Below, one piece after another: positions 8,108 to 18,014 of a stretch of 64,000 bases of DNA. The position numbers and the translations under genes were made by a program. Positions within the stretch are counted from its first letter, which is position 1; each line of letters opens with the position of its first letter. The notes below the pieces were generated by a model, which did no database searches, was not told where the DNA came from, and worked only from the letters and a program-made list of their open reading frames with translations. The DNA comes from an uncultured Methanolobus sp. (GTDB taxonomy: Archaea > Halobacteriota > Methanosarcinia > Methanosarcinales > Methanosarcinaceae): contig NZ_OY763421.1 of assembly GCF_963667555.1 (NCBI RefSeq), positions 2,435,562 to 2,499,561 of the forward strand, in the 5' to 3' direction.

Positions 8108-8887
8108 ATGGATATTTCAAAAGCTAAAGACAACATCGTTGAGTTCATAAGAGATAAAACAACAGAAGCCGGTGTAAAAGGTGCGGTTGTAGGTCTTAGC
8201 GGAGGAATTGATTCAGCACTTACTGCATACCTGACAGTCGAAGCGCTTGGAAAAGAGAATGTCCTTGGCATACACATGCCTGAACTCACTCTGACACCTG
8301 CCGAGGATGTACTGGATGCAACTGAAGTTGCAGAGAGACTGGGAATCGAATTCAAGACTGTTGATATTTCAGAAATACTTTCAGGATATCTTAACTCCAT
8401 TCCCGAAGGTTCCGAGTCAAATTCACAGGCCAATGGTAACCTCAAAGCCAGGATAAGAATGTCAGTTCTCTATTATTATGCCAACATCATGTCCAGAATG
8501 GTCATGGGAACCGGCAACAAGACCGAAATTCTTCTAGGATACTTCACAAAATACGGTGATGGAGGAGTTGACCTTGAACCAATAGGCGACCTTTACAAAA
8601 CAGAGGTAAGGGAAATGTCAAAACTCATGGGAGTTCCTGAAGATGTCATCACCAAAGCGCCTTCTGCAAGACTCTGGGAAAACCAGACAGATGAAGACGA
8701 ACTAGGAATTACCTATGAACTGGTTGACAGGTTCCTTGCACTGTTACTAGAGGGAGAAACACCTCAGGTAGCCCAGAACACTCTTGGGATGAGCGTTACC
8801 CAAAGGGATTCTGTTCTGAGAAGGATAAATGCAAACCTGCATAAACAAAAAGCTGCGCCAATAGCAGAGCTAAAATCACTAAGATAA
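8108..8887 (+). CDS. nadE: NH3-dependent NAD+ synthetase
   Basis: A 259-residue NadE. The PP-loop ATP pyrophosphatase motif is GLSGGIDSALTAYL near residue 30. Further family blocks are GTGNKTEILLGYFTKYGDGG and PIGDLYKTEV, followed by PSARLWENQTDEDELG. There is no N-terminal nitrilase/glutaminase domain, so it uses free ammonia to convert nicotinate adenine dinucleotide to NAD+. The length is normal for the archaeal and short bacterial form. It is convergent with tiaS, with stops only 4 bases apart. Confidence 0.95.
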   Translation: MDISKAKDNIVEFIRDKTTEAGVKGAVVGLSGGIDSALTAYLTVEALGKENVLGIHMPELTLTPAEDVLDATEVAERLGIEFKTVDISEILSGYLNSIPEGSESNSQANGNLKARIRMSVLYYYANIMSRMVMGTGNKTEILLGYFTKYGDGGVDLEPIGDLYKTEVREMSKLMGVPEDVITKAPSARLWENQTDEDELGITYELVDRFLALLLEGETPQVAQNTLGMSVTQRDSVLRRINANLHKQKAAPIAELKSLR

Positions 8888-8891
8888 TTAA

Positions 8892-10196
8892 TTACCTGCC
8901 AGGAAAAACTGGCAGATCCTCATTTTCAAAGCGCAGGAGTTGTTTTGCAAGATGGCGCCTAGCACATGGTGGAACTTCATAGAAGCCTGGCAGAATATCT
9001 CTTTCTATTGCTGTTCTTTCAGGAATCTCTGAACTGGTGCCACATTTCTTACATCTGTAACCCTGACCGGAACCAGCGGATTTCATTCTCTTTCCACAGG
9101 AAGGACATTGAGGATTTCGAATTTCACAAGCTGATGCCAGTTCAGTGATCTTTATCTTTTCAATGTTGATGGTATTATCAGTAACACTACCATACACAGT
9201 CACTTTATCACCTGGAATCAATTTACGCACTAACTCCCTGAAGTTCTTTGTTGGTTCAAAGGCAGCGCAGTCAATAACATCACCTGCTTTATCCTTCAAA
9301 GTGAATATAGTGTGTCCACCCCTGATGGTCATTGGCTCTGAAATGACCTCACCTTCCAGAATATAGGAATGCATTTCCTCAATTTCACTAATTGATGAAA
9401 CAGATATCAAATGCATATCAGTTCCCTGGTTAGTCCGATAGATACAGACACGTTCCACTGGTTCTGAAACTACAAAAGAAACGGCTTTTTTTACAGAGGC
9501 AGCATCCTTTCCTCTAATTCCGTAAAGGACCGGGTCACCTGAATGCGGAACACATACTACCATGTCATTTACCAGATCCACCGAGTCCCATGTATCAGGA
9601 TATGTCTGTTTGTCGGCTTCAAAAAGAGATTTTTCGTCAACTGAACGTCTGGTACCCCATTCCTCTTTTTCCCGGTAGGCCAGATACTCATAAGTGTGGT
9701 CCCATTCCAGATCAAGCATAGCTCCACATGCAGAGAGAGCCCCAATAAGACCGCGACCATTCTTAAAAGCCTTGAACTCAAGTTCAAGCTCAGAAGCAAG
9801 CTCCTTTGCTTCATCTATTGTGATAACTTCTTTGACAGCACGTTTGTAAAAAGAATTTAGTTTATTCTTTACAGTATCGAACTGTTCCTCTGAAACAAAA
9901 ACAACTCCGGGATTTGTATTCTCATTTTCCAGACATGACATTGAGGATATTTTATCAGTAACGTGCCTGATCACCCTCTCTTTGTCATCACATTCAATGA
10001 ACAGTGCTACTGATGCATTTCCACGGGTCTTGTAAGGTATAGTAGGATTGAGACGTACAAGTATTGGTTCTGACAGGATCAGGGCAAAAGAAGAAAGCTC
10101 ATCCCGTAAAAGAGCACACAGGTATGTGGTGCACATGCCTTCCCTGGAATCGGTGTCATCGATACCAATGACCATTTTACTGTTATCACTACTCAT
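8892..10196 (-). CDS. tiaS: tRNA(Ile2) 2-agmatinylcytidine synthetase TiaS
   Basis: A 434-residue archaeal TiaS, which attaches agmatine to C34 of tRNA-Ile2 so that the anticodon reads AUA. The N-terminal catalytic part starts with IGIDDTDSREGMCTTYL (residues 10-26). A ferredoxin-like region and the GRGLIGALSACG block follow. An OB fold lies at about 285-345 (MTIRGGHTIFTLKDKAGDV). A zinc ribbon (CPSCGKRMKSAGSGQGYRC then KKCG) is near residue 365-390. The first methionine is kept although the internal ATG seven codons later is also possible. It stands alone between nadE and the histidine kinase. Confidence 0.93.
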   Translation of the reverse strand: MSSDNSKMVIGIDDTDSREGMCTTYLCALLRDELSSFALILSEPILVRLNPTIPYKTRGNASVALFIECDDKERVIRHVTDKISSMSCLENENTNPGVVFVSEEQFDTVKNKLNSFYKRAVKEVITIDEAKELASELELEFKAFKNGRGLIGALSACGAMLDLEWDHTYEYLAYREKEEWGTRRSVDEKSLFEADKQTYPDTWDSVDLVNDMVVCVPHSGDPVLYGIRGKDAASVKKAVSFVVSEPVERVCIYRTNQGTDMHLISVSSISEIEEMHSYILEGEVISEPMTIRGGHTIFTLKDKAGDVIDCAAFEPTKNFRELVRKLIPGDKVTVYGSVTDNTINIEKIKITELASACEIRNPQCPSCGKRMKSAGSGQGYRCKKCGTSSEIPERTAIERDILPGFYEVPPCARRHLAKQLLRFENEDLPVFPGR

Positions 10197-10270
10197 TTGA
10201 CCAATTGCAGATATAATTGATTAGTGTTAAATGATTCCTCTGGAGTGAAAATAATCTGATAAACTGATAT

Positions 10271-11920
10271 TTATTCGTCTATAATTGGCAAAAGGACATG
10301 TATCTCAGTACCTTTGCCTACCTCACTGACTGCACGGATAGAACCTCCATGAGCCTCCACCACACTTTTACAAAGATAGAGGCCAAGACCATTTCCACCG
10401 TAGCGGCGTGTCAGGGAGCCATCTACCTGATAGAATCTTTTGAAAATATGAGGCATTTCTTCGGGGGAGATCCCTATACCTGTATCCCTTACAATGATGC
10501 GGATATCCTTTTTCTCATGAGAAACTGCAACTGTGATCAAACCATCAGAAGGAGTGAATTTTAAAGCATTTTCAAGTATGTGGGAAAAGACCTGCTCCAG
10601 ATAGGTAATATTGCCGCATATGAATGGCAAAGGAGAAGAGTATTCTTTTTTCAGTTCAGCAGCCTTATCTTTAAAGGTCAGCATCTCATCTATCACATTG
10701 TCCAGTACGTTTACAATATCTACTGAATCAAGATGATACTGTATGTTTCCTGAACGGATGTTCTGCATATATAATAGAGAGTCAATCAGTTTGTGCAACC
10801 TGTCAGCATTCTGAAGGATCACACCTATTCCTTTTTTCTGATCCTCATCCAGTGAACCCAGATGACCTTCATAAAGGAGCTCACTGTATCCTTTAATAGG
10901 AATGAGCGGGGTTTTGAGCTCGTGTGTTATGTTTGCCATGAACTCGTCTTTCATGCGGTCAAGGGATTCCAGTTCCCTGTTGTTTTCCGCAACTTCCCTT
11001 GCATAGGATTTTATCTTTTCCTCATTTTCCCTTCTTTGTATAAGCTTCCAGGTACCTTCCATGAGGAGTGTTATTTGTCTGATATCAGAACTGTCATAGT
11101 CTCCATTTTTATTACCCACGCCTGCTATCATGACAATGTTACCTGAATCTAATATGGGTATACAGAGATAATTATGAACTTTCACATGTCCTGCAGGAGA
11201 ACCTTTTTTGATAGGAGAATCTTCAGGGTAATTGTTTGAGATAATGGGTTTGCGCTGCTTTACGATAATACCCCACAGATTCTCTTCTGCTATATTACAG
11301 TCCATATTTACCGTTTTTATCTCATAACCAGATTCGGTTATTTCAGACCATGAGTACATGGAAAATGTTGCTTCAGCTTCATTGACAAAACCAACATAAC
11401 CTATGCTGCTTTCAGTAAGGTTTACTGCTTTTTCAAGTGAGAAATCAAGGATCTCCTCTATTGTAGAATCTGAGTGTTGATTTAGTTCTACAAGAGCCTC
11501 AAGCCTGGATTCATCCAGAAGGAGCGCTTTTTCTGCAATTCGCCTATATGTAATATCCTCCCCTGAGATGGCGATACCAGCAAATCTTCCATTGTCATCA
11601 ATAAAAGAAGCGGCATTCCAGAGTACATATTTTTTGCAGCCGTTTGCACATATAACAGGTACTTCAAAATTTGTGACAGAATCGATCTCAACTGATACAA
11701 ATCGGTCCCAGTAAGAGCGCAGTTCTGTCTGGTACCCCACGGGTAAAAACAGTTTAAACCATTTTTTACCGGATATGTGCTCCTCTTCATACCCTGTGAG
11801 TTCAAGGATCTTCTTGTTGACGCACGAAATATTTCCGTCAGCATCCAGGAAAAGGATGAGCATTGGAAGAATATCTATGATCTTTTTTGTATTGAGAAAA
11901 GCTCTCTCAAATGCAGACAT
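10271..11920 (-). CDS. PAS-GAF sensor histidine kinase
   Basis: A 549-residue soluble kinase without evident membrane segments. An N-terminal PAS domain (about 12-130, MLILFLDADGNISCVNKKIL) is followed by a GAF domain (about 150-310, SSIGYVGFVNEAEATFSMYSW) and a short coiled coil. The HisKA box is FMANITHELKTPLIPIKGYS. The ATPase domain has N-box ILENALKFTP, G1 DTGIGISPEEM and G2 GGNGLGLYLCKS. The phosphorylatable histidine and all ATP-binding boxes are present. AAGGAG stands about 9 bases before the ATG. No response regulator is adjacent, so it is an orphan kinase with an unknown cytoplasmic signal. Methanosarcinales carry many such PAS/GAF kinases. Confidence 0.9.
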   Translation of the reverse strand: MSAFERAFLNTKKIIDILPMLILFLDADGNISCVNKKILELTGYEEEHISGKKWFKLFLPVGYQTELRSYWDRFVSVEIDSVTNFEVPVICANGCKKYVLWNAASFIDDNGRFAGIAISGEDITYRRIAEKALLLDESRLEALVELNQHSDSTIEEILDFSLEKAVNLTESSIGYVGFVNEAEATFSMYSWSEITESGYEIKTVNMDCNIAEENLWGIIVKQRKPIISNNYPEDSPIKKGSPAGHVKVHNYLCIPILDSGNIVMIAGVGNKNGDYDSSDIRQITLLMEGTWKLIQRRENEEKIKSYAREVAENNRELESLDRMKDEFMANITHELKTPLIPIKGYSELLYEGHLGSLDEDQKKGIGVILQNADRLHKLIDSLLYMQNIRSGNIQYHLDSVDIVNVLDNVIDEMLTFKDKAAELKKEYSSPLPFICGNITYLEQVFSHILENALKFTPSDGLITVAVSHEKKDIRIIVRDTGIGISPEEMPHIFKRFYQVDGSLTRRYGGNGLGLYLCKSVVEAHGGSIRAVSEVGKGTEIHVLLPIIDE

Positions 11921-12170
11921 CAGAAATACTCCTTAAATAAGATCTATACTTCGTATATTTCTGGTTCCATATTTTTCACTCAACAAGCAATGCACCAACT
12001 ATCATAAAAAAACAAGAGATTATTGTATATACACCTGTATTTCTGCACATTAGATAAATAATTTACTCACAAAATATTATAATGTATTACTCATAGGGAT
12101 AAGGAGTCTGTATTTAAATCCACCATAAGAAGTATCTATATATAGATGTGCAAACAATGGCTATTTACCT

Positions 12171-13145
12171 ATGACAAAAGACATCCTCATAAATGAGATT
12201 ATTGATGTATTACAACAAGCAGGTTTTATGGTCTCAAAGCGATGCAACATTCGTCCACGGAGCTTTGACCTTGCAGCCAGGAAAGGGGATGTGCTCATCT
12301 TTTGTAAGGTATTGTATAATATTGATGGTCTGAATGAGGAAACTGCAAGGGAAATGAAAAGCCTTGCGCGCTATCTTGGAGGAACTGCAGTACTCATAGG
12401 TGCCAAGACCAGAGACCAGATGCTGGAAGACAGCGTGGTTTACATGCGTTATGACATTCCTGCGGTGAATGTCCAGACCCTTTATGATTATTTTGTTGAG
12501 GACGTACCGCCTCTTGTGTCCGCAGCTCCAGGTGGGCTCTATGTGTCAATCGACGGAGATGTGCTAAAAGAAGCACGTAAGAGAACCGCAATGTCGCTAG
12601 GAGCGCTTGCAACAGAACTTGGAGTCTCAAGGAGAACCATAAGCAAATATGAGGAAGGCGGAATGGATGCCTCAATTGATATTGTCCTTCAGCTTGAGGA
12701 GTTGCTTGACGTTGCACTTGCAAAGTCCATAGATATACTCCAGTGTTTTGAGAAACGTATCAGTCTGGAGACAACAAAGGAAAAGCCTGTTGAGACTCAA
12801 CCTGACGATGGTATACTTGGAATGCTCAATGCTCTTGGATATCAGGTAATGTCCACAAGCCAGGCACCATTTAAAGCAATATCAAAGGACACTTCAGATA
12901 CACTACTCACAGGCGTTAGCACATACAGCAGCGCAATGATAAAACGTGCAGATCTTATGAGCAGTATTTCCTGTGTTACAATGACAAAATCGGTCTTTAT
13001 CATAAACGGACAGATCAAGTCAGAAACTGTCGAGAATACTGTCCTAATTGAAAAAAGCGAACTTGACAAGCTTTCAGGAAGTGAAGAGCTTGCTGAACTT
13101 ATTGATGAGAGAACAAAGAAGCATAACATCAATATTGAGCACTAG
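12171..13145 (+). CDS. archaeal XRE-type HTH transcriptional regulator (MTH967-like family)
   Basis: A 324-residue protein of the conserved euryarchaeal family of putative HTH regulators. The N-terminal ~120 residues look like a restriction-endonuclease-like fold (SKRCNIRPRSFDLAARKGD, then LIFCKVLYNID). A Cro/C1 HTH follows at about 125-185 (RKRTAMSLGALATELGVSRR, TISKYEEGG). The C-terminal ~130 residues are family-specific. Targets are unknown. TCTATATATAGA upstream (about 12133-12144) is a good TATA box. The gene stands alone ahead of the folate cluster. Confidence 0.85.
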   Translation: MTKDILINEIIDVLQQAGFMVSKRCNIRPRSFDLAARKGDVLIFCKVLYNIDGLNEETAREMKSLARYLGGTAVLIGAKTRDQMLEDSVVYMRYDIPAVNVQTLYDYFVEDVPPLVSAAPGGLYVSIDGDVLKEARKRTAMSLGALATELGVSRRTISKYEEGGMDASIDIVLQLEELLDVALAKSIDILQCFEKRISLETTKEKPVETQPDDGILGMLNALGYQVMSTSQAPFKAISKDTSDTLLTGVSTYSSAMIKRADLMSSISCVTMTKSVFIINGQIKSETVENTVLIEKSELDKLSGSEELAELIDERTKKHNINIEH

Positions 13146-13250
13146 AGCCTTTTTCAATAGGTCAAAGAATTAAGGTTACTTTCCCTGATATTTTTGTTTT
13201 TTTGATAAATCCAAAACCCTAATATACAGAAATCCCTTTTAGAACTAACA

Positions 13251-13859
13251 ATGACTACCAACATTGCAGTACTTGTTTCAGGAAGAGGATCGAATTTACA
13301 GTCCATTATAGATAATATCGAGAACGGATACATAAAGAACGCAAAGATATCCGTTGTTATCAGCGATGTTGGCGACGCGTATGCACTTGAGCGTGCACGC
13401 GATCATGGAATTACTGATGTGTTCGTTGACCCTTCAGATTATCCAAACAAACAGGAATATGAAAAAGAGGTAATGGAAGTACTGAAAGACAATGATGTCG
13501 GACTGGTACTCCTTGCAGGATACATGCGTCTTGTTGGTAAGGATCTGATTGCAGCATACCGAAACAGGATAATAAATATCCATCCTGCCTTGCTTCCTTC
13601 TTTTAAAGGACTTCATGCACAGCAGCAGGCTTTTGATTATGGCGTAAAGGTCAGTGGCTGCACTGTCCACTTCGTTGATGAAGGAATGGATACCGGACCT
13701 ATAATTATACAGAAATGCGTACCTGTACTTGACACAGATACTGCTGATGACCTTGCAGCCCGTATACTTGAACAGGAGCATAAGATTTACCCTGAAGCTG
13801 TCAAACTCTTTGTTGAGGGTAAACTTAAAGTGGAAGGTCGAATTGTAGTACACACATAA
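13251..13859 (+). CDS. purN: phosphoribosylglycinamide formyltransferase PurN
   Basis: A 202-residue PurN, which transfers a formyl group from 10-formyltetrahydrofolate to GAR in purine synthesis. Visible family blocks are NIAVLVSGRGSNLQSIID at the N-terminus, the catalytic NIHPALLPSFKG, and GCTVHFVDEGMDTGPIIIQ. The length is that of the bacterial enzyme. Many archaea use the formate-dependent PurT instead, so a folate-dependent enzyme next to glyA and folD fits a functional tetrahydrofolate pool here. It is the first gene of the folate cluster; glyA begins 75 bases later. Confidence 0.93.
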   Translation: MTTNIAVLVSGRGSNLQSIIDNIENGYIKNAKISVVISDVGDAYALERARDHGITDVFVDPSDYPNKQEYEKEVMEVLKDNDVGLVLLAGYMRLVGKDLIAAYRNRIINIHPALLPSFKGLHAQQQAFDYGVKVSGCTVHFVDEGMDTGPIIIQKCVPVLDTDTADDLAARILEQEHKIYPEAVKLFVEGKLKVEGRIVVHT

Positions 13860-13934
13860 ATATCTCATATTAACCAAATAATGTCCTGGCAAGCCAGGAT
13901 CCCAAAAACAGATACAATCTTTAACGTGGTAACA

Positions 13935-15170
13935 ATGTCTTACATCTCAGAAATTGACCCGGATATTGCAGAAGCCTTAAGGCTTGAAGCAAACCGTCAG
14001 GATTACAAACTGAACCTGATCGCATCAGAGAACTATGCAAGCCGTGCTGTAATGGAAGCACAGGGCTCTGTCATGACAAACAAATACGCAGAAGGATACT
14101 CAGGAAAGCGTTACTATGGCGGCTGCGAATTTGTAGATATTGCAGAAGACCTTGCTATTGAGAGAGCAAAGAAGATCTTCGGTGCTGAGCACGTTAACGT
14201 GCAGCCACACTCAGGTTCCGGTGCTAACATGGCATGTTATTTCTCTGTTATCAAGCCAGGCGACACTATCATGTCAATGGACCTCACACACGGTGGTCAC
14301 CTTTCACACGGAAGCCCTGTGAACTTTGCAGGACAGCTCTATAATATAGTACCATATGGTGTTGACAAGGAAACAGAGGCTCTTGATTACGATGCACTCA
14401 TGGCAATGGCAAAGGAACACAAGCCACGGATGATCGTTTGTGGTGCTTCAGCATACTCAAGAACCCTTGACTTCAAGGCATTCAGGGACATTGCAGATGA
14501 AGTAGGAGCATACCTCCTTGCAGACATCGCACACATCGCAGGTCTTGTAGCTGCTGGTGCACACCCAAGCCCGGTACCATACGCTGACTTTGTCACAACC
14601 ACAACCCACAAGACCCTCCGAGGTCCAAGGGGTGGAATGGTAATGTGCAGAGAAGAATACGCAAAAGACCTGAACAGATCAGTTTTCCCTGGTATTCAGG
14701 GTGGACCTCTCATGCACATCATCGCAGCTAAGGCTGTTGCATTCAAGGAAGCACTTGGAGAGAAGTTCAAGGCAGACCAGTTCCAGACAGTAAAGAACGC
14801 AGATGTCCTTGCAAAGGAACTTCAGGCAAGAGACTTTGACATCGTATCCGGTGGAACTGACAACCACGTAATGCTCCTTAACCTTAACAAGTTCGATATC
14901 ACAGGAAAGGAAGCTGAAGCTGGAATGAGCAAGGCTGGAATTGTCCTTAACAAGAACACAATCCCATTCGAGACCAGAAGCCCATTCATCACAAGCGGAA
15001 TAAGGATCGGTACACCTGCAGCAACAACAAGAGGAATGAAGGAAGACCAGATGAAGGAAATAGCAGGATTTATTGCAGAGGTAGTAAACAACCTCGACAA
15101 TGATTCAGTCCTCAACAGCGTCAACTCAGATGTTGAACAGATGTGCAGCGGATTCCCTGTTTACAAGTAA
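13935..15170 (+). CDS. glyA: serine hydroxymethyltransferase
   Basis: A 411-residue PLP enzyme that makes glycine and methylene-tetrahydrofolate from serine. Hallmarks are [53 protein letters not shown], the PLP-lysine block [14 protein letters not shown], and [12 protein letters not shown] start at the ATG at 13935 ([10 protein letters not shown]), which aligns with family N-termini and follows GTGGT. An in-frame ATG at 13881 would add 18 unrelated residues. In Methanosarcina the enzyme is known to be tetrahydrofolate-specific. It lies between purN and folD. Confidence 0.95.
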   Translation: MSYISEIDPDIAEALRLEANRQDYKLNLIASENYASRAVMEAQGSVMTNKYAEGYSGKRYYGGCEFVDIAEDLAIERAKKIFGAEHVNVQPHSGSGANMACYFSVIKPGDTIMSMDLTHGGHLSHGSPVNFAGQLYNIVPYGVDKETEALDYDALMAMAKEHKPRMIVCGASAYSRTLDFKAFRDIADEVGAYLLADIAHIAGLVAAGAHPSPVPYADFVTTTTHKTLRGPRGGMVMCREEYAKDLNRSVFPGIQGGPLMHIIAAKAVAFKEALGEKFKADQFQTVKNADVLAKELQARDFDIVSGGTDNHVMLLNLNKFDITGKEAEAGMSKAGIVLNKNTIPFETRSPFITSGIRIGTPAATTRGMKEDQMKEIAGFIAEVVNNLDNDSVLNSVNSDVEQMCSGFPVYK

Positions 15171-15214
15171 TTAAAAACGCAGGCTGTATAGAAACTACAT
15201 CAGGTGTTTTCATA

Positions 15215-16075
15215 ATGGCAGAAGAGAACTACGATTCCAGGAAGATAGACGGCAGGAGCCTGTCAAAGAAAGTGGAAGAGCAGGTAAAGCAGGGAGTTGA
15301 CAAGCTCAAGGCAGAGAAGGGTGTCACACCCGGACTTGCAACCATACTTGTTGGCGAAGACCCTGCGTCCAAAATGTATGTCCGCCTTAAGCACAAGGCA
15401 TGTGAGAGAGTTGGCATACATGCAGAGGACCAGAATATGCCTGAGTCCACCACACAGGAAGAACTCATGCAGAAAATCCAGGAATTGAACGCAAGGGAAG
15501 ATATCCACGGGATTCTTCTCCAGTTACCTCTTCCAAAACACCTTGATGATAAATCAGCAATGCTTGCAATAGACCCTGCAAAGGATGCAGACGGATTCCA
15601 CCCATACAACATGGGTAAACTTCTCATCGGTGACGAAGGTCTTGTACCCTGTACTCCAAAAGGTGTGATAAGAGCACTGGAAGAGTATGATGTAACCATT
15701 CAAGGAAAACATGCAGTAATTGTTGGACACAGCAATGTTGTGGGAAAACCAATGGCTGCAATGCTTATCAACAGAAATGCAACGGTTTCTGTATGCCACG
15801 TTTTCACCGATGACCTGAAGAAGTTCACCCTTGATGCGGATATCCTTGTGGTCGGAACCGGTGTGATGCACCTCATTAAAGAAGATATGGTGAAGGAAGG
15901 TGCAGTAATCTTTGATGTTGGAATCACCGAGAAAGAAGGCAAGGTTTACGGTGATGTTGATTTCGATAATGTCGTGAAGAAAGCTTCACTGATAACCCCT
16001 GTTCCTGGAGGCGTTGGCCCAATGACCATTGCTATTCTCATGGAACACGTGCTTATGGCAGCTTCAAACAGCTGA
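15215..16075 (+). CDS. folD: bifunctional methylenetetrahydrofolate dehydrogenase/cyclohydrolase FolD
   Basis: A 286-residue FolD that interconverts methylene-, methenyl- and 10-formyl-tetrahydrofolate. Family blocks include [15 protein letters not shown] with the catalytic lysine, [35 protein letters not shown], the dinucleotide-binding [16 protein letters not shown] and the C-terminal [15 protein letters not shown]. The ATG at 15215 is chosen because AGGTG lies about 9 bases upstream and an earlier ATG (15143) would overlap glyA. It is the third gene of the folate cluster. FolD is scattered in archaea and is usually viewed as acquired from bacteria. Confidence 0.95.
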   Translation: MAEENYDSRKIDGRSLSKKVEEQVKQGVDKLKAEKGVTPGLATILVGEDPASKMYVRLKHKACERVGIHAEDQNMPESTTQEELMQKIQELNAREDIHGILLQLPLPKHLDDKSAMLAIDPAKDADGFHPYNMGKLLIGDEGLVPCTPKGVIRALEEYDVTIQGKHAVIVGHSNVVGKPMAAMLINRNATVSVCHVFTDDLKKFTLDADILVVGTGVMHLIKEDMVKEGAVIFDVGITEKEGKVYGDVDFDNVVKKASLITPVPGGVGPMTIAILMEHVLMAASNS

Positions 16076-16112
16076 TAAGCACACTTATATTTTATTAATT
16101 GAATACTATTTT

Positions 16113-16129
16113 GGCAAAACTGTTTTGCC
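16113..16129 (+). terminator. hairpin between folD and folP
   Basis: GGCAAAA, a CTG loop and TTTTGCC form a 7-bp stem in the 86-base gap. No T-run follows, so it may be an attenuator, a processing site or a weak terminator between two halves of the cluster. Confidence 0.35.
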
Positions 16130-16161
16130 CTTATCTTTGATTAAAACTACCAGGTTGAATA

Positions 16162-17397
16162 ATGGTTGTTGATGTAGACATATGCGGCTTGAAAGTTGGT
16201 GACGAGCATCCTGTAAGACTTATGGGTATCATCAACCTGAGCAAGGAGTCCTTTTACAAGGGTTCGGTTGTTAGTAATGATTCTCTTCTTGATGTTGCAC
16301 ACAAAATGATCGATGAAGGTGCAACTATACTTGATATTGGCGCCCGTTCAACATGGCCCATGGCAAATCCTGTTATCAGCGAGGAAGAAGAACTGAGTCG
16401 TATGATTCCTGCATTGAATCTACTGAATGACAACGTGGATGCACTCATTTCTGTAGATACGGTCTATGCAAACGTTGCTAAAGAATCCATGAAACATGGT
16501 GCAGACATCATCAATGACGTATCAGGCTTTACAACAAATCCAGAAATGATGGATGTTGTTGCTGAGTATGACTGTCCTGCTGTTGTTATGGCATCTGAAA
16601 AGGTACCCGGTGACCCTATTGGCATGGATGCGATTATGCAGTCACTTGCTTACATTATCAGCAAAGCAGATGCTAAAGGCATCGACACAAGCAAACTTAT
16701 TCTTGACCCTGCGGTAGGTAAATGGATACCTGAAAAAGACCCGATATTTGATTTTGAGACCATAGACCAGTTTGAGAGTCTCAGGGTTTTTGGCAGACCG
16801 CTGCTTGCAGCAGTATCAAGAAAATCCTGCATCGATGCTGTGTTACACAAACCGGCAAACGAAAGACTTTACGGAAGCCTTGCTGCAACTGCAATTGTTA
16901 TCCACAAGGGTGCTCACATTGTAAGAACCCACGATGTCGCTGAAACAAAGGATGTCGTTGAGGTGGCGGCTGCAATGAGAAAAAGACAGCCTTTTGTGAA
17001 AGAAGGCGACTTTGAAGTTACTATTACAGATATAACTCATCCGGATGATGCGGAATATCTCATGAGAAGTATGAAGGTCACAGGTTCCGGTGCAAAGGTC
17101 ATGAAGAACAAGACCGTGAGCAAGGTAGTTCGTGTGAACAATATTACAACTACTGAGGCACTGATAATCAAGCAGGAAATCCTGGCAAGAGGAGGGGACG
17201 CTGCACTTGAACGTGATGCTGTGTCACACGAAACTGAAAAGACAGATGTGCTCATAATAGGAACCATATTACAATTTGAGAAACTTGTCCATAAGCTCTC
17301 ATTCCAGGCACGCAACCTTCCGCTTATCGCAGAGATGATCGCGGAAGCGCTTGAAAATGATATGGATGTAGAGCATGGTTACCTGAGGGAACTATGA
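16162..17397 (+). CDS. folP: dihydropteroate synthase, bacterial type with C-terminal extension
   Basis: A 411-residue protein. Residues 1-275 are a pterin-binding TIM barrel: LMGIINLSKESFYKG, ATILDIGARSTWP, SVDTVYANVAKESMKHGADI, INDVSG, LILDPAVGKW and PLLAAVSRKSCI. The C-terminal ~130 residues (from about 280, ITDITHPDDAEYLMRSMKV, then ILARGGDAALERDAVSH) resemble the extension found on FolP of many acetogenic clostridia, as far as I recognise it. Dihydropteroate synthase joins pABA to the pterin; a methanopterin role is the alternative. Neighbours folD, glyA, purN and metV favour folate. The gene overlaps metV by 4 bases (ATGA), so the two are translationally coupled. Confidence 0.8.
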   Translation: MVVDVDICGLKVGDEHPVRLMGIINLSKESFYKGSVVSNDSLLDVAHKMIDEGATILDIGARSTWPMANPVISEEEELSRMIPALNLLNDNVDALISVDTVYANVAKESMKHGADIINDVSGFTTNPEMMDVVAEYDCPAVVMASEKVPGDPIGMDAIMQSLAYIISKADAKGIDTSKLILDPAVGKWIPEKDPIFDFETIDQFESLRVFGRPLLAAVSRKSCIDAVLHKPANERLYGSLAATAIVIHKGAHIVRTHDVAETKDVVEVAAAMRKRQPFVKEGDFEVTITDITHPDDAEYLMRSMKVTGSGAKVMKNKTVSKVVRVNNITTTEALIIKQEILARGGDAALERDAVSHETEKTDVLIIGTILQFEKLVHKLSFQARNLPLIAEMIAEALENDMDVEHGYLREL

Positions 17398-18014
17398 TAA
17401 TCTCATCTGCAAAGCCCTTTGAAGAAATACTTGAAATACTGAAAGACGAGGATGATATCTTCGTTATTGGCTGCAATGCCTGTGCAGCAAAGATACACGT
17501 TGGTGGAGAGCCTGAAGTTCTTGAGATGTGCAATCGTCTTGAAAATGCAGGAAAGCATGTCGTTGGCTGGGTTATCCCCAGTGCAGCGTGTAGTGTAGCT
17601 TCTTTTGATTCACTTGTTGAAAAGAATCCTGCCATTAAGGATGCTAAGACTATTCTTGTAATGGCCTGCGGAAGCGGAGTTTCTATAGTAGCCAGTGTTG
17701 TAGACGTGCCAGTTTATCCTTCAAACGACACTGTTTGCCTCGGAGGAAGAACTCAGGGAGAAGTTGTTCCTGAACTCTGTGCAATGTGTGGTAAATGCAA
17801 GATATATTATTTTGGCAGCGTTTGCCCGAAGAGTTTGTGTCCCAAGCATTTACTGAACGGACCCTGTGGAGGATCAGTCAATGGCAAATGCGAAATCGAT
17901 TCTGAAAAAGACTGTGCATGGGAACTTATCTGCAACAGGCTTGAGAAAATAGGAAGACTTGATCTGCTTGACATCACATGGGACGCTGAAGAAGGCACAG
18001 AAGAATCAGTCTGA
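17394..18014 (+). CDS. metV: MetV-type methylenetetrahydrofolate reductase C-terminal domain protein
   Basis: A 206-residue cysteine-rich protein. It has CNACAAKIHVGGEPEVLEMC, CGSGVSIVASVV, VCLGGRTQGE, CAMCGKCKIYYF, CPKSLCPKH and GPCGGSVNGKC. These match MetV, the partner that occurs with MetF in acetogens and Methanosarcinales and is thought to carry zinc and Fe-S clusters for electron delivery to methylene-THF reductase. Its start overlaps the folP stop (ATGA), whereas metF itself is ~10 kb away at 28518. The stop region overlaps the convergent regulator by 9 bases. Confidence 0.85.
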   Translation: MIISSAKPFEEILEILKDEDDIFVIGCNACAAKIHVGGEPEVLEMCNRLENAGKHVVGWVIPSAACSVASFDSLVEKNPAIKDAKTILVMACGSGVSIVASVVDVPVYPSNDTVCLGGRTQGEVVPELCAMCGKCKIYYFGSVCPKSLCPKHLLNGPCGGSVNGKCEIDSEKDCAWELICNRLEKIGRLDLLDITWDAEEGTEESV

